In this document: one piece after another, positions 31,701-42,775 of the stretch
Layout of the letters: each line of letters begins with the position of its first letter
Numbering within the stretch: the stretch's first letter is position 1
Assembly: GCA_949987565.1 (NCBI GenBank)
Contig: OX465112.1
Span: 14,384,951-14,448,950, forward strand
Reading direction: 5' to 3'
DNA from: Luidia sarsii
Taxonomy: Eukaryota; Echinodermata; Asteroidea; Paxillosida; Luidiidae
DNA: 64,000 bases
The notes under the pieces: model-generated
Databases searched by the model: none
What the model was told of the DNA's origin: nothing
Seen by the model: the letters and a program-made list of their open reading frames with translations, nothing else
Made by a program: the position numbers and the translations under genes

Positions 31701-33411
31701 CTAGGAGTTCTGAGAGCCTAAAATATCGAGTCACTCTTCTGCTAAGTGAGCCATTAAGTCCACATTCACTCACATCGTATCTACATCGCTTTCGTTCTCC
31801 AAAGAGCCAGTTTGTGGTAGAGCACGGGTTTTTTTTTTGTTCGGGTCAGGAGACCACGCAGCTTGTCTTACTCTTTTTATTTAGCGAATGAATGCGATGA
31901 CTGATAACGACAGACAGTTGGGCATTGGGCACACGCATCCATGTCGTTAGTCCACGTCTAGTTATAGAGTTTTTGTACATGGGTAACGACAGAAGGTATG
32001 CGCTCCTTTTGGGCCCAATCAGATCGAGTCTGGCCCCGCCGTGGCCACGTGTATAATACAAACGTTCAGCTTTCGAGGCGAGGTACCAGACGCACCAAAG
32101 GGGATGGTGTTGACATATTGAACACAAACGCAGTTCGTTTAATTTCGGGCGTAATGAATTGGATGAGAGTTTTCAATCGGTATGAATGCAGCCCAGTAGC
32201 CTATATCTCAGGGCAAATAATATGCCACAATCAATTACAACATAAAGGATTGGAAAAAAAGGTCGAAGGTTATCGTGGTTTTCATCCTATACTTAAAATT
32301 TAGATGGAATGCTGCATATAAGATACCCTTTGCTGATAAATGCAGCATCACCCTGTGTTCGTCCCGTTTCTATTGTTACAGGATTTTTAATTCTGACCTT
32401 GATTGGGTCAGCTATGCTGCTTTTACGTCCGTGTAATATGTCACAACAAAGGAAGGCCTCTTGCTGTAAGGCGCAAACAAACATAACCATACTTGATAAA
32501 CCCGGCGTCTGCAGACTTAGTGACAGTACAATTGTAAGGTATTGTCCCCAAAACCAAGCAACTTTATTTGGTTACAGCACATAATAACTATTTGATAATG
32601 GGTCGCCTAAAGTGTATACGTATGGCCACCGTGGCGCCTTTGCCTAAACATGTTCAAACATATTAAGTTACCAAAATCATTTTGGCAAACACGGTCTCGT
32701 CCCGAACAGCTTAGAGACCCATCACAGCCACTGAATCTTTAAAGAATTGGTCTTTAGAGATGATGCGCTGTTGCCACATGAAGAATTCTATAAGGGGAAC
32801 ACGCGGAAGTCCGTGATGGGTTCAGTCTGGCGAACATTGGCGGTCCTTCTCACGGGGGCCTGGCGGGCAATCTTCCCGGCGCCTGTGTGGCTCGCGACCC
32901 GCTCATCTCATCTGCTCTCCGGAACGTTCAGTGTAGGGGCTGTTTGGGGCCAAGGCAGTCTTACTGCTCAGGCGGTTAACACTGATTACTCCATCCCCGA
33001 CGGGGAAAGTGGGTTAACCTTCCCCAGTGGTATCCGGGCATAGGCCTATTGCTGATAACTCCACCCACATGGACACTTACTGGAGAAGGAATCCTATATA
33101 AATACACACAAGATGTGGGTAATGACTTTCAAAAGTCATATCTGTACCACCAACCCCTTTGATTAAACATGGTTATACAGTAGCTTGGTATACGTCACCG
33201 CGATGGAAAGTCCATAACTTAGGATCGACAAACCGTGCATTAGAGGTCCCGACTTGACTACAAAGCTTCAAAGTGAGAAGAAAATGTGGAAAGGGGGACT
33301 TTATCATAAAATTGACTGGAACATATCCCATCTTTAATCCATACGGTGTACACTGGCGTGACTCGAAGCCACATCATATCAGCGCAGTGACCAATTATTT
33401 GGTTGTTATCT
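31701..33411. other. non-coding stretch; one weak exon-like patch
   Basis: At 32390-32475 a TTGTTACAG acceptor-like site precedes an open stretch with a hydrophobic run (GFLILTLIGSAMLLLRPC) and a GTAAGG donor-like site. I recognise no family and do not call it. Nothing else of note. Confidence 0.35.
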
Positions 33412-33757
33412 TTAAAGGGATAACACAACATTGGTCGAGGTCAAAGAATACCATCCATACGTTGTCTGATCCAATATATGTATGAAATAGCACACCTGTG
33501 AAAATGTCAACTTAATCCGCCAACCGAGTCTCGAGAAAAATAGTGAAAACCGCTTCATTTGTTTCGCGAAAATGCAGCATCCAATGTATTGTTCCGAAAA
33601 ATCGAATATTTTTACTCTCCAAAAATTCAGCATTTTAGGTATAGATATTTCAGTGCGAGGTTTCTACCGTAACCATCTTCAAACTGTATAAGTTTCATGT
33701 GAATCTGTGAACATTTCTGTTTTTCGATCTTACCAATGTTGTGTATAGGAGCTTTAA
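33412..33757 (+). mobile_element. TTAA-bounded MITE family A, copy 2
   Basis: Begins TTAAAGGGATAACACAACAT and ends CCAATGTTGTGTATAGGAGCTTTAA. Internally it follows copy 1 (TGGTCGAGGTCAAAGAATA, CCAACCGAGTCTCGAGAAAA, CTTCAAACTGTATAAGTTTC) but lacks part of the central dyad around 33600. Confidence 0.9.
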
Positions 33758-33779
33758 AGTGGTTGAAATCTATAGGTAC

Positions 33780-33905
33780 AGATGTCTTCTATATACAACC
33801 CTCTCCCAAGCTGGGAATCGAACCACGAACACACCAGTGAACATCCACCACCCCCAAAGATTACTAATCAGATCCGAACTAAGACCTACGGCTATGCCTC
33901 TTGCT
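33780..33905 (-). repeat. tRNA-like SINE remnant
   Basis: The minus strand carries GTGGTTCGATTCCC (about 33805-33818), a good pol III B-box, with a degenerate A-box-like CATAGCCGTAGGTC about 80 bases upstream (33887-33900). The distance exceeds that of a real tRNA and no cloverleaf is evident, so a tRNA-derived SINE head is more likely than a gene. Confidence 0.4.
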
Positions 33906-35819
33906 ACAACAGCGTTTTCCGTCCGAGCTTAGGCACAGGGCCGACACAGAAACGCCCCCACCGTCAGCCACAGCCTTAGAAGCAGTGTTCGGATCCGGCC
34001 TCGCAGAAGTATGAGTAGAGTATGGCAGACCACGCGTCTGTGGTAATAAAACCCATGTACAAACAGTCTCTGAAAGACGAACCCATGTCAACTTACATGG
34101 AATGCTATAGCCCCCACGCTCCAAAAAGCAAACATGGCCGTGATATTTGGAAGAGTCAGGTGTTGTCCAAGACTAAAGATTGTATTAACCTTTATTGGTA
34201 TCACCCGTCCATACACAGTATCACGTGAAGCCACTTTGTGATTATTTATGCTGTCCGCCCCTTTTAGATGGTCATTAAAAAAACAACCAAGAGACAGCAC
34301 ACAAGTTCCTAAACACACCGGCCCTCTTCCGGTGTAGTAACGGGCGTCGATTCATTTCTCACGCACAATGGCAACTCGACTCGCGCGATGTCGACCGGCG
34401 AGGAGTGGCCGTTTCTAGGCGACGGTCGACTCGTCTACTCGAAGACTATTTGCTTGCCTGACGCCCTGCTGGGCCAATGGCACATTTGTTTGTACAGGCA
34501 TAATGTGGCTGTTGAATGGGGGTGAAAAAGGCGGTTTGGGTCTCGCTGGCTATGTCGTGGAAACGACCCTTGATGTGAATATAACGATGCCAGGATGGTT
34601 CAAGAGAATCCGGCGTCCAAAAAGAAAACAGATATCAAAAAGACAACGAGTCAGGATATCTTTTATTAGACTTCTTAATCAAAACTCAATACAATTTTTT
34701 TGGTGAAACCTCGGTAAAGTAACAGTGTCGAAAAGTCATTTGTCATGATTAATGTTTAATACTGTTATTGTGCTATACCTTGCATGGATAATTATACAAA
34801 ACGTATGTTATAGCTACGTTATGCATTGTATGTATACGTGTGTTCACACATCATGGCGCTCTGTATTCATCTCATTGACGTCATGTAAACAATAATTATC
34901 CATATGTTATTAATAATGCGTCTGGATTGTTTTGTGTCTAGACTACTTCGAGTGCCTAAAAAATGCTTGATATTAGTATTCCGCCTTCTGCTCTTTAAAG
35001 TAAAACCACTTTATACAATTTCGTGTTTAAAAATAAATAAAAAAAAAAACCTTTTCAGCTATAGCGGGCTGACGCCTACTGCAGTCCAACATTTGGCGAG
35101 CTTGTTAATCAAAGCACATCTTCCACCATCCCATGGCCAAGTGTGTGCAAATGCCAGGGCGTTCATGATTTACATTGTAACACGATCATGCCATCAAGCA
35201 GTGGACTCGATCGTATCTAATGACGATTGTCGCCCCTTATTTTTTTTTTTATATACGCCACCATAACGACCTTCGCCATCTCCCGATTACCATCTGCTCC
35301 GGCATCGGTCAACATAATCAACGCGGCGGGCGCGATCTCGTCCCCCTGCCTCGTCGCAAACTGCTCAACCTCGACCCCATCCGACGCCCATTGGATTCTA
35401 AGTAAATCGCCCCCATCCTTGACGATATCACGACAACCGCGATCTGCAATCCTTGCACGGCATGACCTAAAGATCCACACTCACATTCGATGAGCGTCTT
35501 GAACGTTTTTCCCCCTTTTTGGTGTGTCATGCTTCTCAGTAGGTTTCAAATCGGGTAATCACTGTATCCTTGTCTATCTTGAGCTCTTTATTTCATCCTT
35601 TGAAAGGTCTCTCTCTGTAATGCTATCCTCGTAGGCTTCGAGTCTTCCCATCACAGAGGTCATGGGGTCACAGCTTGTCATAGGGGAGTACATGGCCCGC
35701 TCGCAGTTCCTATACGTTTATCATACTCGATAGGACCGGTGTTAGTTTTTTAAGGGCTTGCAGAACGGTATAGTTTCGAATTAAAAAGGAAAAGCACCTG
35801 TACCCATCGGGCCTGATGG
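33906..35819. other. non-coding stretch upstream of the GPCR
   Basis: No gene recognised; overlapping open frames at 35217-35530 in several frames have no domain. AT-rich sequence at 34730-35060. Confidence 0.45.
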
Positions 35820-36380
35820 TACCGCGTCCTCGACCCCCCTCCCCTCCCTTACCCTCCCTTACCCCCCTTGCACCGCACCGCCCTGCACCTGCTGCCCTGA
35901 TCTAGGCCCACATTCGTGACCGCATCGGCGAAGGCTGCATGGCTACGTTTCGGCAGCGAGCGGCGGGGCCTCTACCGAGGTGTTACCGACGGCAGACTCC
36001 GGGGGAATCGCGGCTGAAACAATCACGCTGTCCGTGCCAATCGCCTCGCCTCACCGGTACACTATACGGTACCGGTGGGTCGCAGTGCCAGTATGGTATA
36101 GTCTGCCGCCATCCACTCGCCGTGGCTGCGGGGACCGATGCAAGCGAGCACGTGGACGGGACCAGCGCCACGCACGTGCCATCTCTCGCACAGGTCTGTC
36201 CCTCCCGCCAAGTCCCGTCCCGTCCCGTCCCCCCCCCATGCAGCGCGGCCGAGCTGCCGGGACCGAGGAGAATGGGATTGAAGTGCGCAGGCGCAGTGCG
36301 TTACCAGGGAGCGTTGGTGACCCGAAGCCACGCCCACCCCGTGGCTCGGAGCCGTGGCGCTGTCGCGCTGCCCGATTATG
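35820..36380. other. GC-rich, CpG-rich upstream region
   Basis: Rich in CG dinucleotides and C-runs (35835-35870, 36212-36240), immediately upstream of the TATA box of the GPCR gene. Open frames in several phases are explained by the GC content. A promoter-proximal CpG-rich segment is the simplest reading. Confidence 0.45.
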
Positions 36381-36389
36381 CGCGGCGTA

Positions 36390-36397
36390 TATATAAA
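36390..36397 (+). promoter_or_regulatory. candidate TATA box of the GPCR gene
   Basis: TATATAAA within TATATATAAAA (36388-36398), in GC-rich surroundings where such a word is rare by chance. Transcription would start near 36420, leaving about 500 bases of 5' leader before the ATG at 36924. The leader also has a CCAG|GTATAG donor-like site (about 36417) and a pyrimidine-rich ATAG acceptor-like site (about 36640), so a leader intron is possible. Confidence 0.45.
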
Positions 36398-36923
36398 ACT
36401 CGACGGCGAACACGCCAGGTATAGACATCACCGGAGTCTCGGGTCCAGTGAGCTCCGTCCGTACACCTCCACCGCGTGATCGCACCCACATCCCTGAATC
36501 GACCGCCTGCAAGGCGGGAGAACAAAGTTACTCGTCGGCAGAAGACAAGGACGAGCCTCGTGCTGCGCAGTACAGGACTCTGCTGACCGAAATCGGCGCT
36601 AGAACCTTCCAGTGACTCTTTTTTGTTTGATTTTATAGATAAATGAATTGGTATTCGCACGGACTTGCCATATTGGTGAGGATGTGGTAGGGATGTGCTG
36701 CTGATGAAACGTCTTTAGTACAGCGTGCTCCTTTGTTGGCATCGGGAGCGAATCGGTGTCACGGTGGCGTATTAGCGTCGTTGCGACTGCGTTACGACTG
36801 ACGCCAAGTCGCCAGTTCCCCGGCCGGAGCAAAGAACCCCGGCAACCCCCGCCCCCCACCTCCGCCCGGCGATTCGGCCCTGGTCGCGCACTCCCCGGGA
36901 GGGGAGCGTTGGGGGAGACCGAG

Positions 36924-38081
36924 ATGGGGGCTCAGCAGTCGGACTGCAGGGCGAACGTGCCGCCGAGCAACATCACGGAGGACAACCAATTCGTCGAGCT
37001 GTGGATGTGGGACCAAGTCTCCATCACCATGGTGACGGTCGTCATGCCGATGCTGTTCCTGGTGGGGCTGGGCGGTAACCTGGCCTTCCTCTTCGTCATG
37101 GCCCGCGTCTCCTGGATGCACACGGTCACCAACTACTACCTGGCCAACCTGGCCGTGGCCGACATCTCGTTCCTGGTGGCCGCCATCGGGGAGAAGATGT
37201 GGGCCTACTGGGCCACGCCTCTCAACATCGACACGGCGGGGTTCATGGGTCGATCGGGCTGCATTATCGTCCACCTCCTGAAGAACCTGACCATGTTCGC
37301 CTCGCTCTTCCTGGTCACCCTGGTCTCGCTGGAGCGCTTCTACGCCATCTGCAAGCCCGTCCAGCACTGGATGCTGAGCGACAAGGGGCGGACGGTCAAG
37401 CTGGTGGCCATCACCTGGTCGCTGGCCATGGTCTTCGCCCTGATGCTCATCCCGGCCAACTCGGACCTGGCCGCTCTCTGCTTCGTCTGGCCGGACTCGG
37501 GCAAGTTCCGCGACTTCCCCTCCGTGGTGGCCATGTGCAGCCCGGCGGTCGAGTGGATGGTCAACGTGTCCCTGGTCATGCAGACGGTGCCCTTCGCCAT
37601 CGCCATGGCCGGCAACATCTCCCTCTACATCATGATCATTAAGAACCTGAACCAGCGGGTCGCGGACAAGGAGAAGAAGCAGGTCCCGCGCCAAGCGGCC
37701 GCCGCAGCGGCCGCCCCGAACTCCCAGAACGTCACCCAGAGCCACCAGATCCGAAACACGGTGGCCCGGATGCTGATCATCAACGGCACCCTCTTCTTCA
37801 TCTTCCTCTCCCCGTTCCAGTTCTCCTCCTTCGGCCAGCTGATCGCCAAGGCCACCCTGCAGGTGCCTCTCCTGCAGGAGCACCAGGCCCGCACCCTGCT
37901 GGTCCTTTGCCAGACCCTGACCTACATCAACTCGGTGGTCAACCCCTTCGTCTACACGGTCACCAACAAGAGGTACCGGCACGCGTTCTACGTGGCCTTC
38001 ACCTTCAGCCGCAGCGAGCAGCGGCAGCGCTACTCCAAGAACACCTCGGTGGTCACCACCGACATGTCCACGCGGATGTGA
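36924..38081 (+). CDS. class A (rhodopsin-type) GPCR, peptide-receptor-like, single coding exon
   Basis: 385 residues, plasma-membrane seven-helix receptor. The first in-frame ATG is 36924, with G at -3 and +4; the frame is open further upstream but only from a GTG. N-terminus: short, with an N-glycosylation site at N16. Seven hydrophobic segments lie near 34-59, 70-90, 113-136, 158-178, 209-239, 279-303 and 322-346. Landmarks: N52 (1.50), D80 in LAVAD (2.50), C113 (3.25), E137-R138-F139 in place of DRY, W165 (4.50), candidate disulphide partners C186 or C205, P223 (5.50), P297 (6.50), and N340-P341-xx-Y344 (NPxxY). The usual CWxP of helix 6 reads FLSP, so the toggle tryptophan is leucine. 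Loop 3 has a seven-alanine run (258-264). The tail is Ser/Thr-rich without a palmitoylation cysteine. The sequence TVTNYYLANLAVAD and VSLERFYAICKP suggest a neuropeptide-type receptor (neuromedin U/TRH/ghrelin/kisspeptin-like), but no specific orthologue is recognised. Almost all codons end in C or G. Confidence 0.93.
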   Translation: MGAQQSDCRANVPPSNITEDNQFVELWMWDQVSITMVTVVMPMLFLVGLGGNLAFLFVMARVSWMHTVTNYYLANLAVADISFLVAAIGEKMWAYWATPLNIDTAGFMGRSGCIIVHLLKNLTMFASLFLVTLVSLERFYAICKPVQHWMLSDKGRTVKLVAITWSLAMVFALMLIPANSDLAALCFVWPDSGKFRDFPSVVAMCSPAVEWMVNVSLVMQTVPFAIAMAGNISLYIMIIKNLNQRVADKEKKQVPRQAAAAAAAPNSQNVTQSHQIRNTVARMLIINGTLFFIFLSPFQFSSFGQLIAKATLQVPLLQEHQARTLLVLCQTLTYINSVVNPFVYTVTNKRYRHAFYVAFTFSRSEQRQRYSKNTSVVTTDMSTRM

Positions 38082-38154
38082 GGTCCACCGACCGACGCAT
38101 CTTGGGACAAAACAAAACAAAAAACGAACGCGTGGAGTCATTTTGAAGAAAAAA

Positions 38155-38180
38155 AAGAAAGAAAGAAAGAAAGAAAGAAA
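38155..38180. repeat. (GAAA)n microsatellite
   Basis: Six to seven AAAG units in the presumed 3' untranslated region of the GPCR gene. Confidence 0.92.
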
Positions 38181-38774
38181 GAGGAAATTCAAACTTCAGT
38201 TTTCGTCGGTGCGGATTCCGCCTCCATCGTCGCTTGGAGATCGCCCCTCGAACATGGTACAGTCTGTTATCTTTAAATTTCTCGAAGAAAATTCGTTAAG
38301 ATATCGGCAAACGAGGCATTGTCGCCCCACACAAAAATGTCTAGCCCAGTTTGATAATGGTAGTGGTCCAGCCAAGTGGAGCACGAACCCCAGCCTTTAT
38401 TCCACACTTTTATTCAGCAACCATATTTTACTCATGCACCGGTTTGAACAAAATTGCATCCACTTGTATCCTAAACTCAACTGCGTTACCGTAGAATGAG
38501 GTTTCGGGTAGATTTGAAAGTAACCATCGTTCTGAAAAAAAACCATAACATTTTGTGGAGATTCAACTGCAAATGGAAAAAAAGGTAACGCTGGTTTTTC
38601 ATTTTCATTTTCGAAAGACTGGATGGACCGGTGCCTGAGTGGAAACTGGCTATTGTCAGAGGCATTGATAAACGGTAAAGCGACAGTTTTATTCATTTTA
38701 TTCTGAACGGTATCAGATGATCAATTTCTCGATCATTCCAAAGAAGGATCGCCCCCTCTCTCTCTCTCTTCGAC

Positions 38775-38780
38775 ATTAAA
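38775..38780 (+). terminator. candidate polyadenylation signal for the GPCR gene
   Basis: ATTAAA about 690 bases after the stop codon; a canonical AATAAA follows at 38984-38989. Either could serve. Without transcript data the choice is open. Confidence 0.25.
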
Positions 38781-38789
38781 TCGACCCTC

Positions 38790-41700
38790 CCAGTCCCCGT
38801 TCTTTTATATCTCATCTAACGCTTAGAGGCAGGTTCTACAGAGAGGCAGGGAATCCCCTTTGGACTGACTGCACATATTTGCCTCTGGGCAACCAAAATA
38901 ACCAATTGAATGCCGTAGGGTGCCCGGCAACACGGCATAGGTGCGTTTAGACTCTAAAAATCCCTTCATGCCCTTCTGCTGGGAATAAATTCCCTCTGGG
39001 CCGTTTTGGGGGGGCTTTTTACACTTAGTATTTACATCCCCATGGCTTAATATGTGGAACACGTAATGTGGATAGGGTTGAACCACGTACAAAACAGAAT
39101 ATACTTGACCATTACATGAAAATGACCTTAAGTAGTGACCCTCTCTAGCCCTTGTGACCTTCTGTATAAGGCACCCAACAATACGCTCTCGATCGGAAGC
39201 CTTTGTTCAATTTTTCAAATGTTCTAGCCGTACAACCATGTGGTGTTTCATTTAAACGGCAATGTAAGATCACTCGTGTAATTATAATTATAGATTATAG
39301 AAGGTCCTGCTAGGATCGAAACGTCAGGCCCACTAAATTTTTAGACTCTTTATATCAGTTAGCGGAAGGTTTGCTCGGGCCTAAACGAAAGGTACGACAT
39401 TGTTTGGCCCAACACTGCATCTCATTCGCGATTCTCTGAGCTTTTATATTTAGATCTCAACTCCCATCGTTCGACACGGGATAATAAATTAAATTATTGC
39501 GCTCAGTGGTATATATGGCATGTCATGATTCAGTTAACAATTATCTATTTTCTCCTCAAACTACTCAGATTTTCGAGAGAAAATTGCATTTTTTTATCAA
39601 TTTGCTTTTGCAATAATGCGGGTGATTTTCGTTCCCCAATCAGCGTCATAAACTAAATCCATGGCTTCATTTTTTCAACAATTTTTTTTTTTCGTTCGAG
39701 ATGGGAATGAATTTTGCAAACATTAAAGTTCCTCATTAAAATTCAACGAAACTATGTTCTGGCCTGGAGAGGGGGGGGGGATGTTGTATATAATGTCGTC
39801 CTTGCAGCAGACATGCGGGTATAACTTGCATCGCGTGATCTGTCCGCCCCTGGCGTTGAGCCTACTTCATCAAGTCCGTAATTGAAAATGTCGTCAGATT
39901 CCATGCGGAGAGATGAGTTTCAGCATTCGCACCGCATTTAGAATGTATACCTCTTCGTGAGATCTCGGACGAGTTGTACAGCGTGAATGCCACAAAAGGG
40001 CCTGCGCATCAGCCTATGTAGATGGCAATAGTGGGAGTTAGGAGCGGGATGGGAATTAGCGTTACCTATTTCTCTCTGTGTAGACACCGCACGAACCGCA
40101 CTCTCGATCAGATCCCGTCACGCACCGGGCCTAGCTCGCAACACGGCAGTGGCTCCCGTGCAGGGGTGGCGCAGGGGGGGGGGATGGGGAGATTCAATTA
40201 GTTCGCGTTTGATGGCGAGTTTGGGCGGCCACAGGTTCGAGAATAGACGAGAATCTTGCGTGCGAAGGAGACTGCGTAGGCCGGCCCAGCGCCGCGCACT
40301 CAGATGCAGTATGTTGTTTTGCTCGCAGGAGTTTAGTGTATTTTTTGTCTGAAAGGCAACCATATACAAGCCATATACAATAGAACATCCCAATGCTTGT
40401 CGCACGCGTCTTATACCTAGAGGTAAATTACACCTACGTTATAACACCTTGCCTATTCAAATGTGCGTACAGGTAAGGTGTGTGCGGGGTGCTATCTGCA
40501 AATGTAACCGCGAACGAATCAATATCTCGCTATCGCTCCCTCGTGCTTGGAACACGCTATCATTTCCCCATCGTCGTTCTCGGTGTAACCGGACACTTGG
40601 CTATTGGGTAACTCGTTGAAGCCATTTTTAGAGGCACTTTTTTTTGCTTCAAAATGGTATAGGGATGAAGCCTACGATCGATAAGGACGCCATCAACGCT
40701 TTAACAAATTGCGTCGGTGGTATTGAGATATAAGGGTGATTGTCATTGGAAAACAACTCTATCATCCAGAGACATTATAGAGCGCGAGTGGAGCTGAAAT
40801 TGTCCATCTCATATTGCATCACCTGCTTCAAAGTAGTCATGAACAGTCATTCAGTTTAAGCAGGAGATCTCATTTTCGTTGGGTTTTTAATCAAATGAAA
40901 CTCGGTCTGAACTTTTCCAAAATGCCTGGCGAGAAGGATTTCATTTCAGTGGCGATTTGGTTTCAAGAAAGAAGATGAGATGATTTACTTTTGATGCAGC
41001 GAAGCTTGCTGCGTCGTACCTTTGAATGTCTGCTGTGGACGGGCAGAGTATACACACACTGCTCCAAACGACGGATTAACGGCCACGCAGTCCCTCACAG
41101 AAGAGATGCAGTGCATGGTGTCACCGCAAACCTTCCACTTTACATGTCATAAGCAGAGTACGTAGTAAAAGCCACAGTACGCTACCGGTGAGCTATACAG
41201 AGAAAGGCATTTCTATAGACTGATACTTAATTCCGTTTTTATTCATAGATCTCTCCTATATCATTCTCTTTCGTCGCACGTTTCCCCCGCGCATATCACT
41301 CGATGGTGGCATTGGCCCACATGGTTGTTGTTGTTTTTTGCTGGTTGTCGGCGCTCTGCTTGGACAATATATACATAATATATACTATAATATGTTCTAT
41401 TCGTTGTCCTTGTGTGGCAAGGAGCAGTTGGATGCGCTCTGAGGCAATATACCAACCCCCCCTCTCCCCCTCCCCTTGTCTCCGGGGAACGTTACAGGCG
41501 TACACGGACAATCACGCACGCACCAAGCGCAAACCCTTGCCCGCTCGTTCTAATCACGTTCTATTCCTGGGCGGGGGGGGGGGGCAAGTGGAGAGGGCGG
41601 GCGACTGGCTTTGGCGGGCGAATCAGTGGTGCTCCTTTCTTCTATAGCATAGAAGAGGAAGAGAAGGGGAAGTCCTCGGTGAAGGACGAGGTCTGCCTTA

Positions 41701-42392
41701 TCCTTGCCCTCTGGACAATAACCAAAGACACAGGCCTGTGAGTATTCACCAATATCACGATCTGCATTTTTTTTTTTAAAGCTTCGCTCTTATCTCAGAG
41801 AGGCGGATCTTCGCTCCTTCCATCTCTGATTTCTATGTCAGGGGAATTGTAATTCTTCAATTTTGACGGGAGTTTCTTGTATTTGAGAGGTTTATATCTT
41901 ATAAAAGTATTATTGAAATCTGTCGGCTGCCTCACTCTCTTGAGACACTGTATTATACAATTGTGCACACAATTACCCAGCCACTGAAGAATGCCTCTTA
42001 CCCAGCGGAGTCTTTCCAGAAAAAGGTCAAATAAGAAGAAGATTGACCAAAAAAGACGAAAAGTAGACCGATTTCTAGGGCAGACCCGTGGTTCGCCATC
42101 TCCCCAGAAACCAAATTTACCGTATCTTGGTCCGCTCTTCTCGAGTAACGTGATATTTCCATGTCGACCACAGCCGGTTCCTTGCCGCCGATAGTGACGC
42201 CCAACCCTCCGTCGCTGCCACCATCCTTATACGATGGACAGATACATTGTTGCCTCCTATCTGTGTCACACGACGCATCAAAATTCGATGATGCTGCCAA
42301 TATCTCATGGGACAGACGGACTACCTGGGGGGGAAAAGGCAACCCTTAACCCAGTTACGTGTAAAAAAAAAAAAAAAAGACGACGAAGAAGA
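38790..42392. other. non-coding stretch with two retroelement scraps
   Basis: At 39301-39345 the plus strand reads GAAGGTCCTGCTAGGATC then GAAACGTCAGGCCCACTAA, a short family P piece. At 41112-41136 TGCATGGTGTCACCGCAAAC repeats the word found at 6626. Poly-G runs lie at 39770-39779 and 41572-41584; a poly-A run followed by GAC/GAA repeats at 42363-42395. Overlapping open frames (40118-40405, 41296-41741, 41991-42437) show no domains. Confidence 0.45.
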
Positions 42393-42775
42393 AGAACATT
42401 TAATGTAGCAGCCTCTGCTGTAGGTCCGTCTCTGTAAAAGGTTCCGGCAGTGCACTTGGCTTTGCGTGGGATTCGGCAAAACAGCGACGTGCCTTGGCGT
42501 CCGTTGGGGAAAAGGACGAGTGAGAAATGTTGCCTAGCTACTATAGAGCACTGGCATGGGACTAACGCGAATCAAATAGAGACATCAAGTCCAACAAAAT
42601 AACCACATAATGTATCAGAAGAGAGCGCATTCTTAGCATCATTTCATTTTATCGGCGCCAGAGGTAGACCATTGTTCTTTTAATTGAATGTATAGGCCAC
42701 TGCTGTTGTTTTTGGGTGTGGGACATGGCTAAGGTTCTAAAGCCAGTAAATTATCTCTCTATTTTATCAAGAACT
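42393..42775 (+). mobile_element. dispersed repeat D, copy 1 (long form)
   Basis: From AAGAACATTTAATGTAGCAG to TTATCTCTCTATTTTATCAA. Nearly identical to 48794-49088 across TGCTGTAGGTCCGTCTCTGT, GCACTTGGCTTTGCGTGGGA, CGAGTGAGAAATGTTGCCTA and ACATGGCTAAGGTTCTAAAG. Copy 1 has about 90 extra bases (42593-42685). A poly-A/GAA tract abuts the left end. Function and family unknown. Confidence 0.88.

Noticed and set aside
32390..32475. Exon-like patch with acceptor, hydrophobic run and donor
   Set aside because: Splice-like words are common by chance and the peptide matches no family I know.
36756..36923. N-terminal extension of the GPCR
   Set aside because: The frame is open but begins with GTG; there is no in-frame ATG before 36924, and the extension is Pro/Arg-rich leader sequence.
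36792..38192. 466-codon open frame on the minus strand opposite the GPCR
   Set aside because: It is the antisense shadow of a gene with extreme GC3; the peptide is a low-complexity Asp/His/Gly/Val-rich string with no domain.
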